DNA from: CF-167 sp963695195
GTDB taxonomy: Bacteria > Chloroflexota > Limnocylindria > QHBO01
Assembly: GCA_963695195.1 (NCBI GenBank)
Contig: CAVOGE010000007.1
Span: forward strand, 1,302,001 to 1,366,000
Length of the DNA: 64,000 nucleotides
Reading direction: 5' to 3'
The position numbers and the translations under genes were made by a program. The notes below the pieces were generated by a model. It searched no databases, had not been told where the DNA came from, and worked only from the letters and a program-made list of their open reading frames with translations. Position 1 is the stretch's first letter; each line of letters starts with the position of its first letter. Below, one piece after another: positions 32,210-41,044 of this stretch.

Positions 32210-33481
32210 ATGCAGATCGTCAGCGCCGCCCGCGCGGTGGCCGGGATCCAATCCGGGCAGCAGGTTTTCGTGCACGGCGGCGCGGCCACGCCTTCGGTCC
32301 TGCTCGAGGCGCTCGTGGCGCGCTCGGCGGAGCTCGCCTCGGTGAGCATGGTGCACTTCCACACCGAGGGACCGGCCCCGCACCTGGCCCCGGAGATGGC
32401 CGGCCACTTCCGGCATAAGGCGCTCTTCATCGGGCCGAACGCGCGCAAGGCGGTGAACGAGGGGCGCGCCGACTATGTGCCGGTCTTCCTCTCGGACGTC
32501 CCGGACCTCTTCTCCTCCGGCACGTTGCCCCTCGACGTGGCACTCGTGAATGTGACCCGGCCCGACGCCCACGGCTTCTGCTCGCTCGGGTCGAGCGTCG
32601 ATGCTGCGCTCGCGGCGGTGCGCAGTGCCAGGGTGGTCATCGCCCAGCTCAACTCGCGCGTACCGCGCACCCTGGGCGATACCTTCATCCACGTATCGCA
32701 GATCGCCTATGGCGTGGAGGTGGAGGTCCCGCTGTTCGAGCATGCCAGCCCGGTGATCGGTGACGTCGAGCGCTCGATCGGCGGCTACGTCGCCGACCTG
32801 ATCGACGACGGCGCGACGATTCAGATGGGGATCGGTTCGATCCCCGCCGCGGTTGGCCTGGCGCTGCATGGCAAGCACGACCTCGGGATGCACACCGAGA
32901 TGTTCACCGATGTGGTCCTCGACCTGGTCACGTCGGGCGCCCTGACCGGAGCTCGCAAGGAGATCAACCGGGGCAAGATCGTGTCGGCCTTCATGATGGG
33001 CACGCAGCGCCTGTACGACTTCGTCGACAACAACCCGATGATCGAGATGCGCCCGGTCGACTACACCAACGACACCTCGGTGATCCGGCGCTTTTCCAGG
33101 ATGGTCGCCATCAACTCGGCGATCGAGGTGGACGTCACCGGGCAGGTGGCGGCGGACTCGATCGGTCCGCGCTTCTACTCCGGCGTCGGCGGCCAGATGG
33201 ACTTCATGCGCGGTGCGGCACTGAGCCCGCACGGCCAGGCGATCATCGCGCTGCCGTCCAGCGCGGTCGGCGGAACGGTCTCGCGCATCGTGCCGTTCCT
33301 CGCGGAAGGTGCCGGCGTCGTGACGACGCGGGCGCATGTGCGCACCGTGGTCACCGAGTTCGGTGTCGCGCAACTCCACGGCCGCACCGTTTCTGAGCGA
33401 GCGCGGGCACTCATCGCCATCGCGCACCCCGACTTCCGCGAGGAGATCGCGACGCGAGCGCGATTGGCTCACTACCTGTAG
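32210..33481 (+). CDS. Acetyl-CoA hydrolase/CoA-transferase (4-hydroxybutyrate-CoA-transferase-like)
   Basis: 423 residues, two-domain CoA-transferase of the acetyl-CoA hydrolase/transferase family. Visible features are VFVHGGAATPSVLLEALV, VSRPD-like segment (VTRPDAHGFCSLGSSVD), and the catalytic Glu in GMHTEMFTDVV, expected to form the glutamyl-CoA thioester. The C-terminal domain has FMRGAALSPHGQAIIALPS and VVTEFGVAQLHGRT. It exchanges CoA between acetyl-CoA and a short-chain acid such as 4-hydroxybutyrate. If GABA is degraded by the aminotransferase at 11670 a 4-hydroxybutyrate link is conceivable, but the genes are far apart. Single gene, leaderless. Confidence 0.9.
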   Translation: MQIVSAARAVAGIQSGQQVFVHGGAATPSVLLEALVARSAELASVSMVHFHTEGPAPHLAPEMAGHFRHKALFIGPNARKAVNEGRADYVPVFLSDVPDLFSSGTLPLDVALVNVTRPDAHGFCSLGSSVDAALAAVRSARVVIAQLNSRVPRTLGDTFIHVSQIAYGVEVEVPLFEHASPVIGDVERSIGGYVADLIDDGATIQMGIGSIPAAVGLALHGKHDLGMHTEMFTDVVLDLVTSGALTGARKEINRGKIVSAFMMGTQRLYDFVDNNPMIEMRPVDYTNDTSVIRRFSRMVAINSAIEVDVTGQVAADSIGPRFYSGVGGQMDFMRGAALSPHGQAIIALPSSAVGGTVSRIVPFLAEGAGVVTTRAHVRTVVTEFGVAQLHGRTVSERARALIAIAHPDFREEIATRARLAHYL

Positions 33482-33603
33482 CGGCCATCGCGTCAGCGAC
33501 AAGGCGTCGCTCATTCGCAGCGTTGATTTCCTATTGACCGCGATCCCAGCCCAGCCGATCATCTGCCTGGGGGCGTCGCCGGATGCTGGAGAGGGAGAAG
33601 TAC

Positions 33604-34104
33604 GTGGAGAAGGGCAACGAGGTCGCCGCAGGCGGCCCGGCAGTTCAGGACACTGCCAGCGCCGGTCATGGCCAAATTGGCCAGCGGGCCGAAGCGTGGG
33701 GCGAATCGTCACTTTTCAAACGTGACGACGGCTCGCCCATGACGCCCAAAGAGCTGCGTGAGGCGGCCGACGACGCCGAGGCATTCGCGGCTGGCGTCGA
33801 CAACAACCGTTCCACGGGAGACCAGGATCCTTCGTACCTGGCCGAGGGGCAGCGCACGATTGACCGCTATCGGCGACAGGCGGCCGCGTTTCGCCAGGAG
33901 GCGGACCGGCTGGTCGCCGCGCTACCCGAGTTGCCCTCCGGATCCATCAGCAACCCCGATGGGACGACGACCAAGATCGAACGCCTCCATGACGGTACTC
34001 GCCGAGAGACAACGCTCGATGCGGACGGGAATGTCACCTCTAGCGATGTCGTCGAGCGGTTGCCAGGCGACTGGGCCAGGATCGACCACGATACCGAAAG
34101 CTGA
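33604..34104 (+). CDS. Hypothetical protein, about 166 residues
   Basis: Unrecognised. GTG 33604 is preferred because GGGAG lies six bases upstream; ATG 33583 would add seven residues that simply translate the ribosome-binding site. The middle is charged and helical (ELREAADDAEAFAAG, DRYRRQAAAFRQEADRLVAA). The last 45 residues are beta-hairpin-like repeats (SNPDGTTTKIERLHDGTRRE, TLDADGNVTSSDVV) of the sort seen in RHS-like or tail-associated proteins. Soluble, without signal. It lies 30 nt before a glutamate-cysteine-ligase-like gene, possibly in the same transcript. Confidence 0.65.
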   Translation: MEKGNEVAAGGPAVQDTASAGHGQIGQRAEAWGESSLFKRDDGSPMTPKELREAADDAEAFAAGVDNNRSTGDQDPSYLAEGQRTIDRYRRQAAAFRQEADRLVAALPELPSGSISNPDGTTTKIERLHDGTRRETTLDADGNVTSSDVVERLPGDWARIDHDTES

Positions 34105-34134
34105 CCGAGAGGCAGGCTGGCCGATCGGCTCCTG

Positions 34135-35475
34135 ATGGTTGCTGCGTCGGACCCCGGCGGGGTCCTCCATGTGGGGCTGGAACACGAATTCCGCGTGTCG
34201 TCGTTGTCGATCGCCGTGGATTTCCGATCCCTGATCCATGGCCTTGCCCTTGGCCAACCGAATCTTGATCCCGCGGATCCGAATGCGTACAGGCTCCCCT
34301 CGGGGGCAGCCGCCACGTGTGATGGTGCGGAGGCCGAGATCGCCCTGCCGCCGACGCCCGTCCGCTCCGGCTTCGCGTTTGAAGTCGCGGGCCGGGCACA
34401 GGCGGAGCGGACGGGTCTGCGCAGCCGGCTGGCGAACGACCTCCAGCTATCGGGTTGCTCGACCCACCTGTCGGTCAGCGTGCCGGACGCACTCACGCAA
34501 GCCGTCTGCCAGCTCTATGCCACCACCTTTGCCCCCGGGCTCATGCTGTTGATGGACCGCCACGAATCTCCCGGGCTCCTGATCCGCCCGCGGCCCGGGC
34601 GGGTCGAGCTCGGTGGCGAATTCATCGATGGCGAGCCGCTGGTGGCCGCCATGGTGTTTGCCGTCGGCAGCGTCCTTGCTTGCCGCGATGCTCTGGTCTC
34701 AGCGGTTCGTCGCGAACAGGACCCTCCGCAGCTGGAAGTGCGTGTCGAGCCCGCGACGCAGCGGTTCGGCTGGTACGTCGATCGGACCGCATTTGGCGAT
34801 GACCTGTACAGCTGCGGGCGATCGACTCTGCTGAGAACGACCAGCGGCGAGCCGCTGTTGGCCCAGACGCACCTGGAGCGGAGCTGGGAGGCAGCCGAGG
34901 GCGCGCTGGCAGGGCTCGCGGCGCCTGACGAACTCGCCCTGGTGCGGGACGTGATTGCCGGTGCTCGCCCGCTGCCGACCGAACGGCTGGGCGAGGCGGA
35001 AACGCTCCCGGCCGCGACGGTTCCCCTGGTGTCCAGCCCGTACGGTCGAGCGCTGGCATCAAGGCGGCGGCCGGCATTCGAGATCGCGCCGGTCATGCTC
35101 ACGTGGGAGCTCGCGGTGTTCGTTATCCGGCGCTCTGCTCGCCTGCGGTTTGGCTTCGCCGCAGTGCCCGGCTCGCGCCTGGGGCCATTCCTGGACGCGC
35201 TCGATCGCGGCGCCCTTGACGGGACGATCACCGCCTACCTGGACCGCCGGCGGCGGGGCCGGCGGCTTGAGAGCAGGGCTCAGACAGGCGTTCCCGCGCT
35301 ATTCGACGAGCTCGGACCAAGGCGTGGCCTGCTCGCCGCCGAGTTCGATCGCGGCGGCGCCCCCGTCCCGGCGATAGCCCGAGGGGACCGGAGATTCGGC
35401 GCGCACCGATGGCGCCCGACCAGATTGCGCCGACCAGGCGCCCAGAGACCGACACTCGGTGGACGAATCCTGTGA
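34135..35475 (+). CDS. Divergent glutamate-cysteine-ligase-like (GCS2/GS-fold) protein
   Basis: 446 residues, not annotated by obvious full-length similarity, but the order of motifs matches the glutamine synthetase/GCS fold: an E-x-E metal site in VGLEHEFRVSSL (about 14-25), the 'E-x-x-P-P' strand in GAEAEIALPPTPVRSG (about 64-79), a His on a central strand in GCSTHLSVSVPDAL (compare G-x-H-x-H in carboxylate-amine ligases), and a basic-acidic strand RPRPGRVELGGEF in the place of the GS R-x-E segment. These enzymes join a glutamate gamma-carboxyl (activated by ATP) to an amine. The C-terminal 70 residues are Arg-rich and unusual. Next gene overlaps by four bases (GTGA) and encodes a surface-anchored protein. 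Family assignment is an inference. Confidence 0.6.
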   Translation: MVAASDPGGVLHVGLEHEFRVSSLSIAVDFRSLIHGLALGQPNLDPADPNAYRLPSGAAATCDGAEAEIALPPTPVRSGFAFEVAGRAQAERTGLRSRLANDLQLSGCSTHLSVSVPDALTQAVCQLYATTFAPGLMLLMDRHESPGLLIRPRPGRVELGGEFIDGEPLVAAMVFAVGSVLACRDALVSAVRREQDPPQLEVRVEPATQRFGWYVDRTAFGDDLYSCGRSTLLRTTSGEPLLAQTHLERSWEAAEGALAGLAAPDELALVRDVIAGARPLPTERLGEAETLPAATVPLVSSPYGRALASRRRPAFEIAPVMLTWELAVFVIRRSARLRFGFAAVPGSRLGPFLDALDRGALDGTITAYLDRRRRGRRLESRAQTGVPALFDELGPRRGLLAAEFDRGGAPVPAIARGDRRFGAHRWRPTRLRRPGAQRPTLGGRIL

Positions 35476-36581
35476 CGAGGGCGAACAGACATCCCGATCG
35501 GCGCCTTCGCGGCTGGCTGCCTGCGATGTTGGGGGTCCTGCTCGCGTACGGCCTTGTTCCGGACGTGCATGCATCCGCGGTGCGGTGCGTCGAGACCGAG
35601 GTCCAGCCGGCGGGTGACATCTTCCAGGGGCAGTCGACCATCTGGGTGGGGGCGACGGGCAACGTGGTCAGTCCCGATCCGGATCAGTTACGCCCGATTA
35701 CCGACGCGGCCGGGGACGCCGTGGACCGGGGCGGCAACCCGGTGGATGACCCCGACGCGGTGTGTGCGGCAATCCTCAAGCTCCTGGAGCCCGCGGGTTC
35801 GGCCATCGATGCGCTTGCGTACGTGGACCGCGCGAAGTTCAAGGTCGTGCTGCCCGAGGAACCGAGCGACGACCTCGCCGCAGCGATCCAACTCGTCGCC
35901 GTCGTCGTGGAATTCCAGCGGTCGTTTCCAGTCTCGACGACCGGCAATGTCCAATTCGGAGTCTCCTTCGACAGCGTGCTCCATCCCAACTACGCCGGTC
36001 CTGCCCTTGAGCTGATCGGCCGGGACACAACGCTGGATGTCTACCTCGACGGCGGGGTCTGGACGCTTGGTCGCACCGAGTACCGCAGCGGGTCGTTCGG
36101 CTTCACGCGCGACTCCAATCAGTTCGCCGCCATCATCGGCGACGGCCGTGTGACCATCGTCTTTCCCGAGTCAGCCATGCCAGAGGGAGTCGGTACGATC
36201 GGGTTCTTCGCGGTCTCAGGTAGCGGCGTCGACGTGCTCGATCTCGGATCGTTCGATCCGTCCGCCCTTCTTGGGATGGCACGTTCCGGCGCAGTTTCGG
36301 CGACCGAGCCGCCTCCGTCCGGCGGATCGGCGACGGCGTTGCCGACGTCGACGCCTCATCCTGATCCGAGCCAGGCGCCGAGTTCAGCTGGTGGCAATCT
36401 GGGCTGGGTGCTCCCGGCAGGATTGGCTGGTCTGCTGTTGGCTGGCGGGATCGTGGGTGGGCTTGTGGTCCGTTCACGGCGGCGGGGTGCGGACGGACCC
36501 ATCGGCGAGGTCGCGGCGGCAGTGATTGCGGCCGATGTGGCGACCACCAGGCGCACGGGACGGCCTGGGAAGGGCGGCTAG
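35472..36581 (+). CDS. Secreted, membrane-anchored protein of unknown function
   Basis: 369 residues from GTG 35472, which overlaps the stop of the GCS-like gene; an ATG at 35409 is also in frame. An N-terminal signal segment (LRGWLPAMLGVLLAYGLVPD) precedes a beta-rich extracellular domain of about 230 residues (VQPAGDIFQGQSTIWVGATG, DTTLDVYLDGGVWTLGRTEY). A Ser/Pro/Thr-rich linker (PPPSGGSATALPTSTPHPDP), one membrane helix (LPAGLAGLLLAGGIVGGLVV) and an Arg-rich cytoplasmic tail follow. This is a type I surface protein. Co-translation with a putative amide ligase suggests the two act together. Its TAG shares CTAG with the stop of the convergent glycosylase relic. Confidence 0.75.
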   Translation: MTRANRHPDRRLRGWLPAMLGVLLAYGLVPDVHASAVRCVETEVQPAGDIFQGQSTIWVGATGNVVSPDPDQLRPITDAAGDAVDRGGNPVDDPDAVCAAILKLLEPAGSAIDALAYVDRAKFKVVLPEEPSDDLAAAIQLVAVVVEFQRSFPVSTTGNVQFGVSFDSVLHPNYAGPALELIGRDTTLDVYLDGGVWTLGRTEYRSGSFGFTRDSNQFAAIIGDGRVTIVFPESAMPEGVGTIGFFAVSGSGVDVLDLGSFDPSALLGMARSGAVSATEPPPSGGSATALPTSTPHPDPSQAPSSAGGNLGWVLPAGLAGLLLAGGIVGGLVVRSRRRGADGPIGEVAAAVIAADVATTRRTGRPGKGG

Positions 36582-37515
36582 TCGGCCGCACCCCGGTCCG
36601 GTTCCCCGAGGTCGCTCAGATCCCGCTGATCCGTCGCGGAGTCATGCGAGGCCCGTGGCGCGGCGCGCTGATTCCACTCGACCTCAAGGAGTCGCTGTAC
36701 CCGGCCGCGCTGGCCCCGGTACGGCTCAAGCAATTCGAGCATGCGCGCGTCATCCGCGCGTCGGCTCCCCGCGGAGCGCCCAGGCGACCAGGTTCGGCAG
36801 GTGGAAGTCACCGACGCTGAGCGCATCGGGATCGCCGAAGGCGACCACGCACCAACCTCGGCGAGCGTCCACGGACCGATCGCCCGGGACCGCGCGCCAT
36901 CCGGTGTCGGCCTCTCCCGGCGTCGCGGTCTCCAGTCGTGGAGCGAACTGTGCTGCAGCCCGGATCACGTCGGCGCGCCGCCGTTCGAGGCCGAAGCGGT
37001 GGAAGGCGAAGTAGGGCAGCCCGCCAGGACCGAGGCTTCCGGTGGCAGTCTCAGCCGCCCGGTCCCGGTGCGGGTTCTCCGATGCGCCGCCACGATGGCG
37101 CGAAAGGCTGCACGAGCCTCGACGCCGGTCACCTTCTGCTCGCAGATGGCGGGCAGGAGCGCCTCGAAGACCCGGTTGAGCGCGGCAAGGCGCAGCCCGG
37201 GCAATCTCCGGACCAGATCGGCCACCAACCGGTGCGAGCGACCAGCGCGTCCGAGGGTCGTCGTCGGCGCCGATGAGCGCGGCTGCGTGCTCGAGGGCCC
37301 AGCAGCACCCGGCCCCCAGGCCTCGGCGGCCACGCCGCCGTCGACCGGTACAGCCGCAGCGTGGCCGCCCCGTCGGGGGTCCGGGACGCGCGCCAGATCC
37401 CGTCGGCGGCAAATCGGATCGTCGGGTCCCCACGGCCATGCGCCAGGGGAGCAAGCGTGAGGAGCAGGTCGATGGGCGTGGGGAGCGGGATGTGAGTCGC
37501 GTGCGGCCCCGGCAT
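36578..37515 (-). pseudogene. DNA-3-methyladenine glycosylase (AlkA-like), broken by many frameshifts
   Basis: Conserved AlkA pieces appear in the right order but in changing frames: MPGPHATHIPLPTPIDLLLT from ATG 37515; WALEHAAALIGADDDP; RLVADLVRRLPGLRLAALNR with FEALLPAICEQKVTGVEARA (HhH domain); LPYFAFHRFGLERRRADVIR; the HhH turn AIGPWTLAEVG (frame c or a); then SVGDFHLPNLVAWALRGEPT, which holds the catalytic Asp; and the last piece DDARMLELLEPYRGQRGRVQ. At least six frame changes are needed over 0.94 kb. As sequenced it cannot make enzyme. Residues on each side of the breaks are intact, as expected for a very recent decay or for poor sequence quality here. It would remove alkylated bases in base-excision repair. 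Confidence 0.72.
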
Positions 37516-37531
37516 GACTCGCGGCACGCGC

Positions 37532-38551
37532 TCAGCGGCGCATGGAGAGCACGACCGGCGTCTCGGAACGCTGGGCCGCCTCGAATTCCTCACGAGAACG
37601 GATGCCGCGGTAGCCCTCCGCCACCACCAGCTGTCCGCAGATGCCGCCGAGCGAGTTGCCCGGCCCGGGGAGAACCAGGACGTCGGGCGCCTCTTCGCGG
37701 AGCGCGACCCGAACGCTCACCGCGAAGCGGTAGGGCGTCGTGACCTGCTCGCCCAGGGTGTAGTCGCGCAGCGCGTCGGGATCGGTCGACCACGGTGACC
37801 AGCGCACCCCGCGCCCGTCGATGAGCGTGGCCGACGGAGCCCTCCAGCGCAGATCCGCCAGCCGCTCGCGGGCGGCGGCGGCAACGTGCGCCACCAGCGG
37901 GGTGTGGTACGGGCCGTGCATCGCCAGGCGCAGCGGGAAGATGCGTTCACCGACCTTCACCGGCGTCAACTTGCCGAGCAGTCGGGCGACCCCCGCTTCG
38001 TCCCCGGCCAGCACCGCATATGCCCCCAGGTCGATGCTCTCGTGGATCTCGCCGCTCCCATTGCCTGCCGGGTCGGCCAGCACGGATTGAACGGCCGCAT
38101 GCAGCTTCGGGTCGGGCCGCCACGCGGCATCGGCCAGCGGATAGATGACCTGACCGCCCGGGCCGCCGGTCGGCATCGGCTCCTGTTGCAGGATGGCCAT
38201 CTCCTGCACGAGCCGGAACGCGTCATCAAAGGAGAGCGCCCCGGTCGCGGCGAGGGCCGTGTACCAGCCCAGCGAGTTGCCGAGCACCGCGCTGACCGAG
38301 TGGTCGCCGACCGCCACCTCCGCATCGAGCAGCGAGACCAGGAAGATCAGCGGCGAGGCGTGGATCGGCTGGAGGTGGCGCGCCGGGTCGAATCGCTCCG
38401 CGCCGTCGAGGGAGAGGAGCGGTTCGAGGCCGTAGCCGGCGCGAAGCTGCTCGGCGCGCACCACCCACGGGTGCTCGGCGGGCAACGAGCCGAGCGACGC
38501 GGCCGAATACGAGCCGCGCCCCGGGCAGGCGAGGACCGCTCGGTCGCTCAC
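37532..38551 (-). CDS. FabD-like acyltransferase lacking the malonyl-binding arginine
   Basis: 339 residues from GTG 38551, overlapping the stop of the E1 gene (GTGA). Malonyl-CoA:ACP transacylase fold: nucleophile elbow VLGNSLGWYTALAATG (FabD has G-H-S-L-G-E; here N and W flank the conserved Ser-Leu-Gly) and the second catalytic His in AMHGPYHTPLVAHV. In FabD an Arg in L-V-x-x-R-G-x-x-M holds the malonyl carboxylate; here that stretch reads RLVQEMAILQQEP, with Met at the Arg position. It is therefore probably not malonyl-specific and may move an uncharged acyl group. Coupling to an E1 dehydrogenase, which makes acyl groups from 2-oxo acids, fits this. Confidence 0.82.
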   Translation of the reverse strand: MSDRAVLACPGRGSYSAASLGSLPAEHPWVVRAEQLRAGYGLEPLLSLDGAERFDPARHLQPIHASPLIFLVSLLDAEVAVGDHSVSAVLGNSLGWYTALAATGALSFDDAFRLVQEMAILQQEPMPTGGPGGQVIYPLADAAWRPDPKLHAAVQSVLADPAGNGSGEIHESIDLGAYAVLAGDEAGVARLLGKLTPVKVGERIFPLRLAMHGPYHTPLVAHVAAAARERLADLRWRAPSATLIDGRGVRWSPWSTDPDALRDYTLGEQVTTPYRFAVSVRVALREEAPDVLVLPGPGNSLGGICGQLVVAEGYRGIRSREEFEAAQRSETPVVLSMRR

Positions 38552-40806
38552 GCGTAGAGCCGTCCGCGCACCGCGGCGACGGCCGCCGTGACGATCTGGT
38601 CCGTGCCGACCAGCACAGCGCTGGCGGCCGTTCCGAGTGGCACGAAGCTGTCCACGGCGCGGACCGACCCCAGGAGCTGGCCGACCCCGACCTCCGCCAG
38701 GTCGGCGATGATCGCGTCCGCCACGCCGCCGCCGGTCCTGCGGCACTCGTCAACCACGAGCACGTTGCCGACTTCGGCGGCGTGCGCTCGAATCGCCGCG
38801 GTGGGGAGCGGATTGAGCCAGCGCAGGTCGAGGACGCGCACCGCCACCTGGTGATCGGTCGCCAGTCGCCGGGCCGCCTGCAGGGAGAGGCGCAGCCCGT
38901 TGGCGTAGCTGATGATCAGCAGATCGGGCCGCGCCCCGCTGGTCGCCTCATATACCCCGACCTCGCCCGGGAGCAGGGTCGCGGGTGGCGCGGGGTAGTC
39001 GGTCAGCCAGCCGCCATCACCGTCGGCCTCCAGGTCCTTCTCGTGGTACAGCGCGATCGGCTCCAGGAAGGCGACCACCCGGCCATCCTCCGCGGCCATG
39101 GCCAGCGCGCCGCGCAGCATGCGAGCCGCGTCGTCGCCGCGGGAAGGCACGGCCAGCACCAGGCCGGGAATGTCGCGCAGGGCGCCGACGCTGTTGTCGT
39201 TGTGGAAATGGCCCCCGAACCCCTTCTGGTAGGCGAGCCCGGCAATGCGGACCACCATCGGGTTGCGGAATTGGCCACTGCTGAAGAATTGCAGCGATGC
39301 CGCCTCGCCGCGAAGCTGGTCGATGGCGTTGTGGAGGTAGGCGAGGTACTGGATCTCCGGTACCGGCAGCAGACCAATGTGGGCCGCACCCTGCGCGATC
39401 CCCAGGATCGAGGTCTCGTCCAGCAGCGTGTCGAAGACCCGTCCGACGCCAAAGCGTCGCTGGAGGCCATTTGTCACGTTATAGACGCCGCCCTTGCGTC
39501 CCACGTCCTCGCCGAAGACGAGCAGCTCGGGGTGTCGGGCCATCTCGTCGATGAGCGCAGCGTTGATGCAGCCGGCAAGGGTCCGCGCGTTCGGGGTCGT
39601 CGCCTCCTCGGGGAGCGTCCCGCCGTGGATCTCGCGCCGTGCGTCGTCATCCACCAGGCGGGTGCGGGCGCGATCCGCCACACGCTGCGGGTGGCTCGGG
39701 GCCAACGGGGCGACGACCTCCTCGGTCGTCTCGAGGCGCGGGCGGCGGGTCGCCTCCTCGGCGGCCGCCCATACTCGCCGTCGCGTATCGGCGACCATCT
39801 CGCCCAGCTGTTGCGGAGTCGCCGCGCCGGATTCGACCAGGCGCCTCGCGTTGCCCAGCAGCGGGTCACGCGCCTCGGTGGCGATGATCTCCGCGGTCGA
39901 GCGGTACGCCTGCTCGGCATCGCTGCCTCCGTGCCCCCACAACCGCACGGTGGGCAGATGCAGGAAGGCCGGCCGCCGGGCCCGCCGCACGTAGCGGATC
40001 GCCTCGGACACGGTGTCCCACACCTCGTCGATCTCGCCGTCGGCGAAGTGGTAGGCAAGGTGCTCCATGTTCGAGAAGGTCGACGAGATCCAGCTCTCGG
40101 GCGTCGGGACGCTGATGCCGGTCTGGTTGTCCTCGCAGACGAAGAGGATCGGCATCGGCAGGCCGATGCGGACCGCGTAGCGCGCCGTGTTGATCGCCGA
40201 CAGGGCGGTCGCGTGATTCGCACTCGCGTCCCCGAACGAGCACGCCACGATGGCATCATCGGGCAGATCGATGGCAACCCCGAGTCGTCGGGCACGCGCC
40301 AGGCTGAATGCCAGGCCCATCGCCTTCGGCAGGTGGCTGGCGATGGTCGAGGTCTGCGGCGGAACCCATAGCGGCCGACTGCCCCACACCTTGTGGCGCC
40401 CCTGTGCGATCGGGTCCTCGCGGCTGGCCACCATGCCGAGCAGCGTGTCGAACGCAGCCGTGCTGCCCGGCAACTGGCGCGCGCGGGCCATCATCAGCGC
40501 GCCCGCGCGGTAGTGCAGGAATGCCGGGTCGCTGATCCGCAGCTGCGCCCCAAGCGTGACGTTGTTCTCATGACCCGCGCTGCTGATCGTGTGGAAGCTG
40601 CGATTCGTCTTCCTCAGTTCGCGCGCGGCAACGTCGAGCTGGCGCGACAGGACCTGATCCTCGAACAGCTCGACCGCCTTGCGCGCCGTCAGGCCTGTGC
40701 CGGAGTGGAGCGGAGCGTCACCCGGCAGCACGCTGGCCGCCGGAGCGGCGGTGGCGAGATACGCGTCGAGGGCGGACTCGACGATGGCGACACGATCGAA
40801 GGTCAT
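38548..40806 (-). CDS. Fused alpha-beta E1 component of a 2-oxo-acid dehydrogenase
   Basis: 752 residues from ATG 40806; the same frame extends upstream to 40935 but that part lacks similarity. N-terminal half is E1 alpha: TPP-binding GDASANHATALSAINTARY ... CEDNQTGISVPTPE, and WGHGGSDAEQAYRS. C-terminal half is E1 beta: LLVFGEDVGRKGGVYNVT, GAAHIGLLPVPEIQY, and NVLVVDECRRTGG near the end. Such fusions are known in branched-chain and pyruvate-type enzymes. TPP-dependent decarboxylation of a 2-oxo acid, then transfer of the acyl group to lipoyl-E2. No E2 or E3 gene is nearby; instead the next gene is a FabD-like acyltransferase. Substrate is unknown. Confidence 0.9.
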   Translation of the reverse strand: MTFDRVAIVESALDAYLATAAPAASVLPGDAPLHSGTGLTARKAVELFEDQVLSRQLDVAARELRKTNRSFHTISSAGHENNVTLGAQLRISDPAFLHYRAGALMMARARQLPGSTAAFDTLLGMVASREDPIAQGRHKVWGSRPLWVPPQTSTIASHLPKAMGLAFSLARARRLGVAIDLPDDAIVACSFGDASANHATALSAINTARYAVRIGLPMPILFVCEDNQTGISVPTPESWISSTFSNMEHLAYHFADGEIDEVWDTVSEAIRYVRRARRPAFLHLPTVRLWGHGGSDAEQAYRSTAEIIATEARDPLLGNARRLVESGAATPQQLGEMVADTRRRVWAAAEEATRRPRLETTEEVVAPLAPSHPQRVADRARTRLVDDDARREIHGGTLPEEATTPNARTLAGCINAALIDEMARHPELLVFGEDVGRKGGVYNVTNGLQRRFGVGRVFDTLLDETSILGIAQGAAHIGLLPVPEIQYLAYLHNAIDQLRGEAASLQFFSSGQFRNPMVVRIAGLAYQKGFGGHFHNDNSVGALRDIPGLVLAVPSRGDDAARMLRGALAMAAEDGRVVAFLEPIALYHEKDLEADGDGGWLTDYPAPPATLLPGEVGVYEATSGARPDLLIISYANGLRLSLQAARRLATDHQVAVRVLDLRWLNPLPTAAIRAHAAEVGNVLVVDECRRTGGGVADAIIADLAEVGVGQLLGSVRAVDSFVPLGTAASAVLVGTDQIVTAAVAAVRGRLYA

Positions 40807-41044
40807 GCGCGAGGTTCCCGATGCTCGAGGATGGGCGTGGCCGGTGGGCCCGCAATGATACGCGCCCGATAAGCACGCGGTAAGTCGGCGATAAGACTGC
40901 TGGGTGTCTCCTCCGCTTCCCCATCGGCACCGCATGTCACGGTGTCGCAGGGCTCACGGAGGCGCACCGATGCGCACGATCACGAAGGACCGCAGCGGCC
41001 ACACCGGAGGCGGCTGGCCCACCTGAACACCGTGCGCCCGGCGG

